Positions 23,231 through 32,497 are shown, numbered from the stretch's first letter. The stretch is DNA of 33,976 bases from Anaerolineales bacterium UBA3940 (GCA_002385675.1 DGDY01000322.1:2132-36107); one strand, 5' to 3'. The notes: generated from the sequence alone by a model not told the origin. Translations and numbers: made by a program.

Positions 23231-25531
23231 ATGAATCTTGAACTGTTCGTCTGGTTGATACCTCTCCCGCCGCTGCTCGCCTTCTTTATCATTCTGCTCT
23301 TCACGCGGGGGAACAAGCGCCTGAGCGACATCGTCGCCATTGCGTCTATCGTGCTGACGTGGGTGCTTTCGCTCGTCGTGTTCTTCAGCGTGCTTGGCAT
23401 CGAGCACTTCGGCGAGACGGTGATCGAGAGCGCGGTGACGTGGCTGCCGCTCGGGCCAACCGCCGAGACGAGCTTCCGCATGGGCGTGCTGGTCGACCCG
23501 CTGACGGCGGTGCTGCTGTTCTTCGTGCCGCTGACCGCCACGATGATCTTCATCTACAGCTCGGGCTATATGGCCTCCGGGCACTACTGGACGGCGGTCA
23601 TCCCTTCCGAGGAGCACGAGTCGCCTGAGGCGCACGGGGCGGAAGCCCACGCCGCCGAGTCGGATAACGGGCACGGGCATGACGCCGAGGTGCTTGTGGA
23701 CGACTTCGGCCAGAAGGTGACGCGTTTCGACGCGACCGCGTGGAAGGCCCGCTTCATGGCCTTCATCTCGCTGTTTGCGGCGGGGATGCTCATCCTCACG
23801 GTTGCCGACAACCTGCTCGCGCTGTTCGCGGGCTGGGAGATCATGGGCTTCTGCTCGTACGCGCTGATCAGTTTCTGGCACAACCGCGTGTACCCCAACC
23901 AGCCGAAGCGCATCACGCCGAACATTGCGGGCATCAAGGCGTTCATGACGACCCGCGCGGCGGACGTAGTGATGCTGCTTGGCATCGTGTGGCTGTGGAG
24001 CTACACCGGCACGCTGAACTTCCGTGAGATCCTGTACGACCCGGAGACGCTCGCCGCGCTGGCGAACCCGGCCTTCCCGAACCTGGGCATCGGCCTGTCG
24101 GTCGGCGGGGCGATTGGCCTGCTGCTCTTCGCGGGCACGGTCGGCAAGAGCGCGCAGTTCCCGCTGCACACCTGGCTGCCCGACGCAATGGAAGGCCCGA
24201 CGCCGGTCAGCGCCATGATCCACGCCGCGACGATGGTGTCGGCGGGCGTGTACATGATCATCCGCATGTTCCCGCTGCTCACCGTCGGGTTTGATGGGCA
24301 CACCTTCACGCCGACGATGATCGTGATTGCGACCATCGGCGCGTTCACGGCGCTGTTCGCTGCGACGATTGCCCTGGCCCAGCGCGACATCAAGAAGGTG
24401 CTGGCCTACTCGACGATCAGCCAGCTTGGCTACATGGTGGCCGCCGTCGGCATCGGCGCGTATGTCGCAGCCGCCTTCCACCTGATGACGCACGCCATCT
24501 TCAAGGCGCTGCTGTTCATGGGCTCCGGCTCGGTCATCCACGCGATGGAGCACGGCGAGGAGCACGCGCACGAGCACGGGCACCACTTCCCGCTCGACTT
24601 CGACGCGCAGGACATGTTCAACATGGGCGGCCTGTGGCGGCGCATCCCGGCTACGGCGTGGACGTTCCTGATCGGCGGGCTGGCGCTCGCTGGCTTCCCG
24701 TTCGTGACGGCGGGCTTCTGGTCGAAGGACGAGATCCTCGCCGACGCCTGGGCGCACGCGCCGATTGTGTTCGTCGTGCTGGCGATTGCCGCCTTCCTGA
24801 CCGCGTTCTACACGATGCGGCAGATCGGCCTGACGTTTGCGGGCGAGCCGCGCACGGCTGCGGCAGAGGAGGCCACGCAGACGGACTGGCGCATGAACCT
24901 GCCGCTCATCGTGCTGGCGTTCTTCTCCATCATCGCGGGCTGGATCGGCATCCCGGTGGGCTTCCTCGGGCTGGATGGCATCTTCAGGGCCAACCGGTTC
25001 CATGACTTTGTCGCGGGCAGCCTGCTGGAGCACCCGGAGACGCTCCAGTTCAACTGGATCCCGCTGATTACGTCGATTGTGGTCGCGCTCGCCGGGCTGG
25101 GCCTCGGCTGGCTGATGTATGTCCGGCGTCCGCTGCGGGCGGGCGAGGAAGACCCGCTGCTGCGCGTCCTCGGCCCCTTCTACAACCTGTTTGCAAACAA
25201 GTACTACATCGACGAGGCGTACGACTTCCTGTTCGTGCGGCCCTCGCAGTGGTTTGCGCGGAACGTGTCCTACCTGCTCATCGACCGGGGCATCATCGAC
25301 GGGATCATCCACTTTATCGCCCGCTCGACGGAGTGGTGGGCGCTGCGCAACAAGGACTTTGACACTTACGTCGTCAACGGCGGCGCGGATGAAGTGGTCG
25401 AAGGGATCGGCGGGCTGAGCAACGCGTTCAAGTATGTTCAGTCGGGCCGCCTGCAGCAGTACCTCGCCGTCGTGCTGACGGGCGTGCTGATGCTGGCCGG
25501 TATCTTTATCTGGGCGATCTTCCTGCGGTGA
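23231..25531 (+). CDS. nuoL: NADH-quinone oxidoreductase subunit L with His-rich insertions
   Basis: 766 residues, longer than the usual 610-690. The antiporter-like core is intact: Glu203 in FAGWEIMGFCSYALI and Lys306 in AGTVGKSAQFPLHTWLPDAM are the conserved proton-channel residues. Two insertions stand out. Residues about 120-172 add a His/Glu/Ala-rich loop (EEHESPEAHGAEAH, NGHGHDAE). Residues about 434-452 add EHGEEHAHEHGHHF. The C-terminal lateral helix region (about 695-737) seems long: after IDGIIHFIARSTEWW comes FDTYVVNGGADEVVEG before the usual QSGRLQQY anchor. A lengthened lateral helix is what complex I needs to span an extra NuoM, and two nuoM genes follow. Confidence 0.95.
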   Translation: MNLELFVWLIPLPPLLAFFIILLFTRGNKRLSDIVAIASIVLTWVLSLVVFFSVLGIEHFGETVIESAVTWLPLGPTAETSFRMGVLVDPLTAVLLFFVPLTATMIFIYSSGYMASGHYWTAVIPSEEHESPEAHGAEAHAAESDNGHGHDAEVLVDDFGQKVTRFDATAWKARFMAFISLFAAGMLILTVADNLLALFAGWEIMGFCSYALISFWHNRVYPNQPKRITPNIAGIKAFMTTRAADVVMLLGIVWLWSYTGTLNFREILYDPETLAALANPAFPNLGIGLSVGGAIGLLLFAGTVGKSAQFPLHTWLPDAMEGPTPVSAMIHAATMVSAGVYMIIRMFPLLTVGFDGHTFTPTMIVIATIGAFTALFAATIALAQRDIKKVLAYSTISQLGYMVAAVGIGAYVAAAFHLMTHAIFKALLFMGSGSVIHAMEHGEEHAHEHGHHFPLDFDAQDMFNMGGLWRRIPATAWTFLIGGLALAGFPFVTAGFWSKDEILADAWAHAPIVFVVLAIAAFLTAFYTMRQIGLTFAGEPRTAAAEEATQTDWRMNLPLIVLAFFSIIAGWIGIPVGFLGLDGIFRANRFHDFVAGSLLEHPETLQFNWIPLITSIVVALAGLGLGWLMYVRRPLRAGEEDPLLRVLGPFYNLFANKYYIDEAYDFLFVRPSQWFARNVSYLLIDRGIIDGIIHFIARSTEWWALRNKDFDTYVVNGGADEVVEGIGGLSNAFKYVQSGRLQQYLAVVLTGVLMLAGIFIWAIFLR

Positions 25532-25653
25532 TCGCCGGCGGGCGTTCGTCCGCGGAAAGAGGTAGTTGAGCGAAACATCGCCTCGTCACCATCTGCCATA
25601 GGGCTATATGCCATGTGCCAGCCGAGGTGACTGCTGAGGAGAGACAGAGTTAA

Positions 25654-27255
25654 ATGGCCTTTGGCGAGTTCATCAACGAGTACATGCTCACGCTCATCAC
25701 GTTCGTCCCGGTGCTCGGCGCGCTGATCCTGATGATCCTGCCGACGCGGCGGAACGACGTCTTTCGCTGGGTGGCGCTGATCTTCAGCCTGATCCCGCTC
25801 GCGCTGTCGGTTGCGGCGTGGATCATGTTCCAGCAGAACCCGTGCAACGCGCTCACGCTCAGCGCGTGCTTCGAGCAGAAGGTGATGTGGTTCCCGCTGC
25901 TGAACGCCAGCTACCACGTCGGCGTGGACGGCATCAGCCTGACGATGGTGCTGCTGACCGCGCTGCTCACGCCGCTGGCGATCATCATGTCCTGGAACAT
26001 CGAGGATCGCGTCCGGGTGTATATGGCGCTGTTCCTGCTGCTCGAGATGGGCATGATGGGCGTGTTCGTCGCGCTGGACCTGCTCCTGTTCTTCGTGTTC
26101 TGGGAGTTCGGCCTCGTGCCGATGTACTTCCTGATCAACATCTGGGGCAGCGCGAACCGGCGCTACGCGAGCTTCAAGTTCTTCATCTACACGATGGCCG
26201 GGTCGCTGGGTCTGCTGCTCAGCATCCAGCTCATCGGCCTGGTGACGGGTACGTTCGACCTCACCGAGATCATGGCGGTCTGGCCGCAGATCGAGCAGAG
26301 CGTGCCGGTCTTTGCCGGGGTGAGCATGTCCGTCATCAAGAGCGTGGCGTTCTGGCTGTTCACGCTGGCCTTCGCCATCAAGGTGCCGGTCTGGCCGTTC
26401 CATACCTGGCTGCCCGACGCGCACACCGAGGCCCCGACCGCCGGTTCGATGTTGCTGGCGGGCGTGCTGCTGAAGCTCGGTGCGTATGGCTTCCTCCGGC
26501 TGGTGCTGCCGCTCTTCCCGTACGAGGCGCGCTACTTCTCGCCGGTGCTGGGCATCCTGGCGGTGGCGGCGATTGTGCTCGGTGCGTACTCCTCGTTCGG
26601 CCAGACCGACTTCAAGCGGCTGGTCGCCTACAGCTCGGTTAACCACATGGGCTGGGTGGTGCTCGGCATTGCGGTCGCGGCGTTTGTGGGGATAGGCGGC
26701 GCGTACTCTGGCGAGCAGAACCAGCTCAACGCCATCATTGCGGTGAACGGTGCGGTGCTCCAGATGTTCAACCACGGCATCAGCGCCGCTGCGATGTTTG
26801 CCATCGTCGGCATGCTGTACGACCGGCTGCATACCCGCGACCTGCGCGAGATGGGCGGGCTGTGGGTCGTCGCGCCGGTGTATGGCGGTATCATGATCTT
26901 CTCGTCGATGGCCTCGCTCGGCCTGCCGGGCCTGAACGGCTTTGTCAGCGAGGTGATGGTCGCTCGCGGCGTGTTCCCGGTGGACCCGCTCTTCACGGTT
27001 CTGACGGCGATCAGCATGCTCGGCCTGCTGTTTACCGGGGCTTACATTCTGAAGGCCATCCGTCACGTGCTGCACGGCCCGTTGAACGGCGAGGCGGTGG
27101 CGCGGGCACACGGCGCGTCGCTTGAAATCAGCCTGCGCGAAGTGATCGCGATTGCGCCGCTCCTGGTGCTCATGCTGGTGATCGGTGTTTTCCCGACCTG
27201 GATCGTCGGTGTGATCAACGCAACCGTTACCCAGTTGTGGGGCCTGGGCCTGTAG
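25654..27255 (+). CDS. nuoM: NADH-quinone oxidoreductase subunit M, first copy
   Basis: 533 residues, about 14 helices. All core charged residues are present: Glu151 in FWEFGLVPMYFLI, Lys243 in FAIKVPVWPFHTWLPDAH, and Lys274 in GVLLKLGAYG. It is therefore a standard proton-pumping NuoM. It starts at ATG 25654, 122 nt after nuoL. That gap contains GTCACC/GGTGAC pairing but no clear terminator or promoter, and GAGGAGAG serves as ribosome binding site. A second nuoM of different sequence follows. Confidence 0.96.
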   Translation: MAFGEFINEYMLTLITFVPVLGALILMILPTRRNDVFRWVALIFSLIPLALSVAAWIMFQQNPCNALTLSACFEQKVMWFPLLNASYHVGVDGISLTMVLLTALLTPLAIIMSWNIEDRVRVYMALFLLLEMGMMGVFVALDLLLFFVFWEFGLVPMYFLINIWGSANRRYASFKFFIYTMAGSLGLLLSIQLIGLVTGTFDLTEIMAVWPQIEQSVPVFAGVSMSVIKSVAFWLFTLAFAIKVPVWPFHTWLPDAHTEAPTAGSMLLAGVLLKLGAYGFLRLVLPLFPYEARYFSPVLGILAVAAIVLGAYSSFGQTDFKRLVAYSSVNHMGWVVLGIAVAAFVGIGGAYSGEQNQLNAIIAVNGAVLQMFNHGISAAAMFAIVGMLYDRLHTRDLREMGGLWVVAPVYGGIMIFSSMASLGLPGLNGFVSEVMVARGVFPVDPLFTVLTAISMLGLLFTGAYILKAIRHVLHGPLNGEAVARAHGASLEISLREVIAIAPLLVLMLVIGVFPTWIVGVINATVTQLWGLGL

Positions 27256-27363
27256 GGCGTCACGGTATGGAAACCCGGATGCGTTCTCACCCGGCAATAT
27301 GGATCTGCCCGGCTGCACCTGAGCGGTCCCGGATTACCTGTCACATGAAGGGCTAGCAAGCAT

Positions 27364-28998
27364 ATGGACTTTCCTTTCCTGACGCTCATCACCTTCATCC
27401 CCGTCGTGGCAGCGGTGATCATCCTCCTGCTGCCAAGCGATGTGGGGCTGGACCCGTCGAAAGATGCGGCGCTGATCAAGCGGCGGCGCGAGAGGGTCCG
27501 AGTGATCTCCGCCGTGGCGACGGCGATCAGCCTGCTGCTGTCGCTGTACGTCTACATCGGCGTGTTCAACGCGGTCGAGGCGGGCGCGCAAGAGCTGTTC
27601 TACTTCGAGGATGGCCGCTGGAACTGGGTTCCGAGCCTTGGCATTGGCTACCACATGGGGGTAGACGGCGTCAGCGCGCCGATGCTCCTGCTGACGGGGC
27701 TGGCCTCCTTCACGGGCGTGCTGATCTCCTGGGGGATTGAGGACCGCGTGCGCGAGTTCTTCGCCTTCTTCCTGCTGCTTGTAGCAGGGGTGTACGGTGT
27801 GTTCGTCGCGCTCGACGTCTTCCTGCTGTTCTTCTTCTATGAGCTGGCCATCTTCCCGATGTACCTGCTCATCGCCACCTGGGGCTGGAAGGTCACGCGG
27901 GAGTACGCGTCGATGAAGCTGACGCTGTACATCCTCATTGGGTCGATTGTGGCGCTCGTCGGCGTGATCGCGATGTACTTCGTCGCGCAGGACGCCGGGC
28001 TGGAGATGACCTTCGACCTGGTGGACTTCATGCGGGCACGGGATGCCGGCGCGTACGATGTCGAGTTCCAGCTTCCGTTCGGGCTGGGGCTGGCCAGCTT
28101 CGCGAAGATCTGGTTCCCGTTCATCTTCCTGGGCTTCGGCATCCTGGCCGGTGTGTTCCCCTTCCATAACTGGAGCCCCGACGGCCACGTGGCAGCACCG
28201 ACCGCCGTGTCGATGATCCACGCGGGCGTGCTGATGAAGCTCGGCGCGTACGCGGCGCTCCGCATCGGGGTGATGCTGCTGCCGGAGGGCGCGCGTACCC
28301 ACCTGCCGTGGATTGTGCTGCTGACGCTCATCAATGTGGTGTACGGCTCACTCATTGCGATGGTCCAGCGCGACTTCAAGTACGTCATCGGCTTCTCGTC
28401 GGTGTCGCACATGGGCCTCGTGAGCATGGGCTGGGCGACGATGAACGTCATCGGCATGACGGGCGCGGGCCTGCAGATGTTCAGCCACGGCGTGATGACG
28501 GCACTCTTCTTCGCCGCCGTCGGCATGGTGTACGACCGGGCGCACACGCGAGACATCCCCTCGCTGGGCGGCTTTGCGCAGAAAATGCCGCTCGTCGCTG
28601 CGGCGTTCATCCTGGGTGGCTTCGTCAGCATGGGCATGCCGATGCTGTCCGGCTTCGTCGCGGAATTCCCGATCTTCGTCGGGCTGTGGCAGGCGTCGCA
28701 GACGCTCCAGCTTCCGAGCGGCGTCCCGGCGACCTACTACGCGGTCATCGCGATCGTCGCTGTGGTTGGTATCGTCGTGACGGCGGCCTACGTCCTGCGC
28801 GTTGTGCAGCGGGTGTTCTTCGGCGAGTTTGAGGCTGAGAAGTGGCACGGCGAGATCACCGATGTGACGCTGAAAGATAAGTTTGCACTTGGCCTGCTGT
28901 CGCTCTGGCTCATCCTCGTGGGCGTGTACCCCGCGATCATGCAGCCGATGGTGACCGCTGGTATAGAACCTATCGCACGCCTCCTGGGAGGTGCCTGA
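27364..28998 (+). CDS. nuoM: NADH-quinone oxidoreductase subunit M, second copy lacking the TM7 lysine
   Basis: 544 residues, a NuoM paralog clearly diverged from its neighbour rather than a recent duplicate. Glu160 (FFYELAIFPMYLL) and Lys292 (GVLMKLGAYA) match the conserved residues. At the TM7 lysine position, the motif FAIKVPVWPFH of the first copy reads FGILAGVFPFH, with Leu261 aligned to the lysine. AAGGG precedes ATG 27364, 108 nt after the first copy; I see nothing else in that gap. Its stop codon is directly followed by the nuoN GTG. It may form a fourth antiporter-like module in a two-NuoM complex I. Confidence 0.95.
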   Translation: MDFPFLTLITFIPVVAAVIILLLPSDVGLDPSKDAALIKRRRERVRVISAVATAISLLLSLYVYIGVFNAVEAGAQELFYFEDGRWNWVPSLGIGYHMGVDGVSAPMLLLTGLASFTGVLISWGIEDRVREFFAFFLLLVAGVYGVFVALDVFLLFFFYELAIFPMYLLIATWGWKVTREYASMKLTLYILIGSIVALVGVIAMYFVAQDAGLEMTFDLVDFMRARDAGAYDVEFQLPFGLGLASFAKIWFPFIFLGFGILAGVFPFHNWSPDGHVAAPTAVSMIHAGVLMKLGAYAALRIGVMLLPEGARTHLPWIVLLTLINVVYGSLIAMVQRDFKYVIGFSSVSHMGLVSMGWATMNVIGMTGAGLQMFSHGVMTALFFAAVGMVYDRAHTRDIPSLGGFAQKMPLVAAAFILGGFVSMGMPMLSGFVAEFPIFVGLWQASQTLQLPSGVPATYYAVIAIVAVVGIVVTAAYVLRVVQRVFFGEFEAEKWHGEITDVTLKDKFALGLLSLWLILVGVYPAIMQPMVTAGIEPIARLLGGA

Positions 28999-30498
28999 GT
29001 GTTTACTGAGCCGGTATCCTTCACTGATGTGATCATCCCGATCTTGCCTGAGGTCGGCCTGACCCTGCTGCTCATCCTCGTCGTCGTGCTCGACCTGGCC
29101 TTCCGCCCGGTGCGCCGCCGCGCCGTCGGCGTCGTCACCGGCGTCGGGATGCTCGTCATCCTCGCGGTGAACGTGGCCGTCGGGCTGACGTTCGTACGCG
29201 ATGAGGCATTCGCCGAGCCGGTGCTGGGCGGGATGATCCATTTCGACATGGTGTCGGTCATCTTCCACTCGGTGGTGCTGCTCGCCGGCGCGCTGACCAG
29301 CCTGATCTCGGTGGACTTGCCCGGCGTGGCCCGCAAGGGCGAGTTCTACGCCATCCTGATCGTTGCAACGCTGGGCCTGAGCCTGATGACCACCGCCAGC
29401 GACCTGGTTATGCTGTTCCTGTCGCTGGAAACCGCATCGATCAGCCTGTACGTGCTGGCGGGCTTCCTGCGGGAGACACGTCAGAGCACCGAGGCGGGCA
29501 TCAAGTACTTCCTGTTTGGCGCGGCGTCGGCGGGTGTGTTCCTGTACGGTCTGAGCCTGCTATTCGGCTTCACCGGCACGACGAACATCTATGACATGGC
29601 GGAGCCGCTCGGCGCGCTGATCAGCGGCAATGCGGAAGGCATGTTTGGCCTGATTATCGCGCTGCTGTTCATGCTCGTCGGCTTCGGCTTCAAGATCTCC
29701 GCCGTACCGTTCCACTTCTGGACGCCGGACGTGTACGAGGGCGCGCCGACCTCCGTCACCGCTTTTGTGAGCACCGCCAGCAAGGCGGCGAGCTTTGCGC
29801 TGCTCGTGCGCGTGTTTGCCATCGTGTGGCCTGCCGAGGCCGCCCCGTACTGGACGGGCCTGCTGGCCGCCATCGCCGTGCTGACGATGTCGCTCGGCAA
29901 CCTGCTGGCGCTCGTGCAAACGAACATCAAGCGGCTTCTGGCCTACTCGTCGATTGCACAGGCGGGCTACACGCTCATCGGCGTGGTTGCGCTGACGGAG
30001 ACCGAGCTGGGTCTGGCGGCGGTGGCCTTCTACCTGCTGATGTACGTGCTGACGAACATCCTGGCGTTCACCGTCATCATCGCGGTCAGCAACACGACCG
30101 GCTCCGACCAGATCGCGGACTTCGCCGGTTTGAGCCGTCGCAAGCCGTATCTCGCGCTGGCGATGGTGCTGGCGCTGCTCAGTCTGGGCGGTGTGCCGCC
30201 GCTCGCGGGGTTCTTCGGCAAGTTCTTCCTGTTCGCGGCGGCGGTGCGTGCGGGCTACGTGTGGCTCGCAATTATCGGCGTGCTGAACTCGATCCTGGCG
30301 CTGTACTACTACCTCACCGTTATCAAGGTGATGTATGTGGACCCGCAGGTGGACGACGCACCGGTGTTCCTGCGCCCGGCGTCGAGTGCGGTGGTGTGGA
30401 TCACGGCGATCGGCGTGCTGGTGATGGGCACCCTCGCCGGGCCGTGGTGGGACTGGGCGCTTGACGCCGCGACGACGTTCGCGGCGGTGCTGCCGTGA
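28999..30498 (+). CDS. nuoN: NADH-quinone oxidoreductase subunit N
   Basis: 499 residues, about 14 helices. LFLSLETASISLYVLAGF holds the conserved Glu, FKISAVPFHFWTPDVYEGAP the TM7 Lys, and TNIKRLLAYSSIAQAGYTL the later conserved segment. The GTG start touches the nuoM stop (no gap), with GGGAGG inside the end of nuoM, so the two are translationally coupled. It is the last complex I gene here; no nuoB, C, D, E, F, G or I is present in the window. Confidence 0.97.
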   Translation: MFTEPVSFTDVIIPILPEVGLTLLLILVVVLDLAFRPVRRRAVGVVTGVGMLVILAVNVAVGLTFVRDEAFAEPVLGGMIHFDMVSVIFHSVVLLAGALTSLISVDLPGVARKGEFYAILIVATLGLSLMTTASDLVMLFLSLETASISLYVLAGFLRETRQSTEAGIKYFLFGAASAGVFLYGLSLLFGFTGTTNIYDMAEPLGALISGNAEGMFGLIIALLFMLVGFGFKISAVPFHFWTPDVYEGAPTSVTAFVSTASKAASFALLVRVFAIVWPAEAAPYWTGLLAAIAVLTMSLGNLLALVQTNIKRLLAYSSIAQAGYTLIGVVALTETELGLAAVAFYLLMYVLTNILAFTVIIAVSNTTGSDQIADFAGLSRRKPYLALAMVLALLSLGGVPPLAGFFGKFFLFAAAVRAGYVWLAIIGVLNSILALYYYLTVIKVMYVDPQVDDAPVFLRPASSAVVWITAIGVLVMGTLAGPWWDWALDAATTFAAVLP

Positions 30499-30555
30499 CG
30501 CTGGAAGGGGGGCTGCGCACGCACATTCTTCAAGCTCTTTTGGTGCAGAATTACT

Positions 30556-30584
30556 TTGATCGCTATCACCTTTTGTGATACTAT
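30556..30584 (+). promoter_or_regulatory. Promoter TTGATC-N17-TACTAT for the atp cluster
   Basis: TTGATC (30556-30561) and TACTAT (30579-30584) are 17 nt apart, in an AT-rich island of an otherwise GC-rich region, 36 nt before the first ATG of the atp cluster. Confidence 0.6.
30564..30580. promoter_or_regulatory. Palindrome TATCAC-N5-GTGATA overlapping the atp promoter
   Basis: A perfect 6-bp inverted repeat with a 5-nt spacer lies between the -35 and -10 boxes and touches the -10. This is the position expected of a repressor operator. It could also be chance. The regulator is unknown. Confidence 0.45.
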
Positions 30585-30619
30585 CCACGAGTTGGGTAGC
30601 AATTTACCGAGCCACTGGA

Positions 30620-30922
30620 ATGGATCCGAATAATTGGCGTACGCAATCGATAGGAGGCCTGGTCGCACTGGGGACCAGCGTCACCGGTACCGGTTGTATG
30701 ACCGCTATCCTCCTCATCGGGGCCATCTTTCTGGGCCGCCAGTTGGATATGTGGCTCGGTACAGCGCCCTGGATTCTTCTGGTATTGCTTCTCATAAGTA
30801 TTCCGCTCAGCCTGTTCATGATGGTACGCTCCGCGCTCTCTGCCGCGCGCACGGCCCAGGAGCAGTATGAGCGGCACCAGCGTGAGCGGGATGCCGAGGA
30901 GTTCTCTGACCGGGCACGCTAA
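30620..30922 (+). CDS. AtpI/AtpZ-like small membrane protein of the ATP synthase cluster
   Basis: 100 residues from ATG 30620 (MDPNNWRTQSIGGLVALG). Two membrane helices (about 18-40 and 45-66) flank the motif GRQLDMWLGTAPW, which is typical of AtpI/AtpZ-type proteins, and a charged tail follows. The earlier in-frame ATG at 30575 lies inside the promoter, so it is rejected. Family knowledge: AtpI helps assembly of the c-ring, and AtpZ/AtpI-type proteins are linked to divalent cation supply. It is the first gene of the atp set. The start has only a weak ribosome binding site. Confidence 0.85.
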   Translation: MDPNNWRTQSIGGLVALGTSVTGTGCMTAILLIGAIFLGRQLDMWLGTAPWILLVLLLISIPLSLFMMVRSALSAARTAQEQYERHQRERDAEEFSDRAR

Positions 30923-30964
30923 GCTCGGGCCTGTCGTACGTATCTAGCCATGGGAGGACGCTCG

Positions 30965-32149
30965 TTGAAAGGACTTCTTTCACTACTCCTGATACTGGGG
31001 ATTGCCGCCCTCGTGTGCGTGGCGCCGGCCGTGCTCCTGCCGCAACTGGACATCCCCGTGGCCTTCCCACATGTCCAGGTGCCACCGGAGCCGATCTTCA
31101 CGGAGCCGCTGTTCACCATCGGCAGCTATGAGTTCTACCTGGTGAACACGCTCCCCTCGATCCTGCTCGCCGACATCGTCCTGCTGCTGCTGGCGTGGTC
31201 CGCTGGGCGCAAGGCCAAGCGGCGCATGGAGCAGTACCAGGCGAATCCAAACGCCGTCGACGAGAAGGGCCAGGATATGATGGTTCCTTCCGGGTGGTGG
31301 AATGCCTTCGAGATGATCATCGAGTACTTCTACAACCTGGTGAGGAGTATTGCCGGGCCGGGGTGGGTGAGACCGCTCTTCCCGTTGATCATGACGATCT
31401 TCCTCTTCGTGCTGACGGTCAACTGGCTGCACTTCGTACCAGGGGTTGACAGCGTTGGCCTTCTCCACTGTGCCGAGCCCGGCTACAAGGGGTTTGCAGC
31501 CGAAGAGATGGGTAACACCGGTATCTATCGCCTCGCTTTCAACGGGGCGAGCGCCATCGGCACGGCACCGGAGTATAGTGCGGAGCGCTGTGAGGCCGCC
31601 CACCACGGTGAACTCGCAGAGGGTGAGGACATTCTCTACGTCCTGGCCCCGTTCGTCCGTACCGGTTCGACGGACATCAATATGCCGCTGGCCATCGCGA
31701 TCATCTCGATGACGGCTGTGCAGTTATTTGGTGTCCGGGCACTGGGGATACGCTACTTCCAGAAGTTCGTAAATCTGGAGGCGCTCACTCAGGGCGGGCT
31801 CGGCATCGTGACGTTCGGTGTCGGCCTGCTGGAGATCATTTCCGAGCTGTCGAAGATCCTGTCGTTCACGTTGCGACTTTTCGGTAACATGTTCGCAGGT
31901 ATGATTCTGCTCTTCGTGATGATGTTCCTGGTGCCAGGTGGCGTGCCCGTCCTGTTCTTCCTGCTTGAGGTTCTGATTGGCCTCATCCAGGCGCTGGTGT
32001 TCGCACTGCTGTCACTGGTGCTCATCTCCGTCGGGATGGTTGGCCATGGTGACCATGAGGAACATGAACCGGGTGAGGAGCCGGAGCACACGGCTGGCGC
32101 GCAGATCCGACCTGACGTTGATGGCGCAGAGGCCGTCCAGGCAGGTTAA
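30965..32149 (+). CDS. atpB: ATP synthase subunit a with a large extra loop
   Basis: 394 residues from TTG 30965, chosen because GGGAGGA (30952-30958) sits 6 nt before it. An in-frame ATG at 30950 has no ribosome binding site and would place that site inside the gene. The proton-path arginine is Arg304 in LSFTLRLFGNMFAG, and the C-terminal helices EVLIGLIQALVFALLSLVLI are standard. The protein is longer than the usual 230-290 residues. An extra segment, about residues 162-235 with two Cys and acidic/His content, is inserted after the HFVPGV helix, and the tail (about 359-394) is GHGDHEEHEPGEEPEH, rich in His and Glu. Confidence 0.93.
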   Translation: MKGLLSLLLILGIAALVCVAPAVLLPQLDIPVAFPHVQVPPEPIFTEPLFTIGSYEFYLVNTLPSILLADIVLLLLAWSAGRKAKRRMEQYQANPNAVDEKGQDMMVPSGWWNAFEMIIEYFYNLVRSIAGPGWVRPLFPLIMTIFLFVLTVNWLHFVPGVDSVGLLHCAEPGYKGFAAEEMGNTGIYRLAFNGASAIGTAPEYSAERCEAAHHGELAEGEDILYVLAPFVRTGSTDINMPLAIAIISMTAVQLFGVRALGIRYFQKFVNLEALTQGGLGIVTFGVGLLEIISELSKILSFTLRLFGNMFAGMILLFVMMFLVPGGVPVLFFLLEVLIGLIQALVFALLSLVLISVGMVGHGDHEEHEPGEEPEHTAGAQIRPDVDGAEAVQAG

Positions 32150-32189
32150 ACCGTTACAAAAAGAAATAACTCAATCACAACCTTTCTAG

Positions 32190-32447
<258 letters not shown>

Positions 32448-32497
32448 ATATCGGTCAGCAGACTGAGCATACCGTCACGGTATAGGAGAGAAGACCA

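Noticed and set aside
25532..25653. The nuoL-nuoM gap as a riboswitch or small gene
   Set aside because: Only weak pairing (GTCACC with GGTGAC) is visible, with no known aptamer motif and no supported start codon.
23189..30588. Long antisense open frames opposite nuoL, nuoM and nuoN (for example 23189-25312, 25438-27318, 27334-28302, 29560-30588)
   Set aside because: They have highly charged, Arg/His/Gln-rich translations with no family signal; they are shadows of membrane-protein genes in a GC-rich genome.
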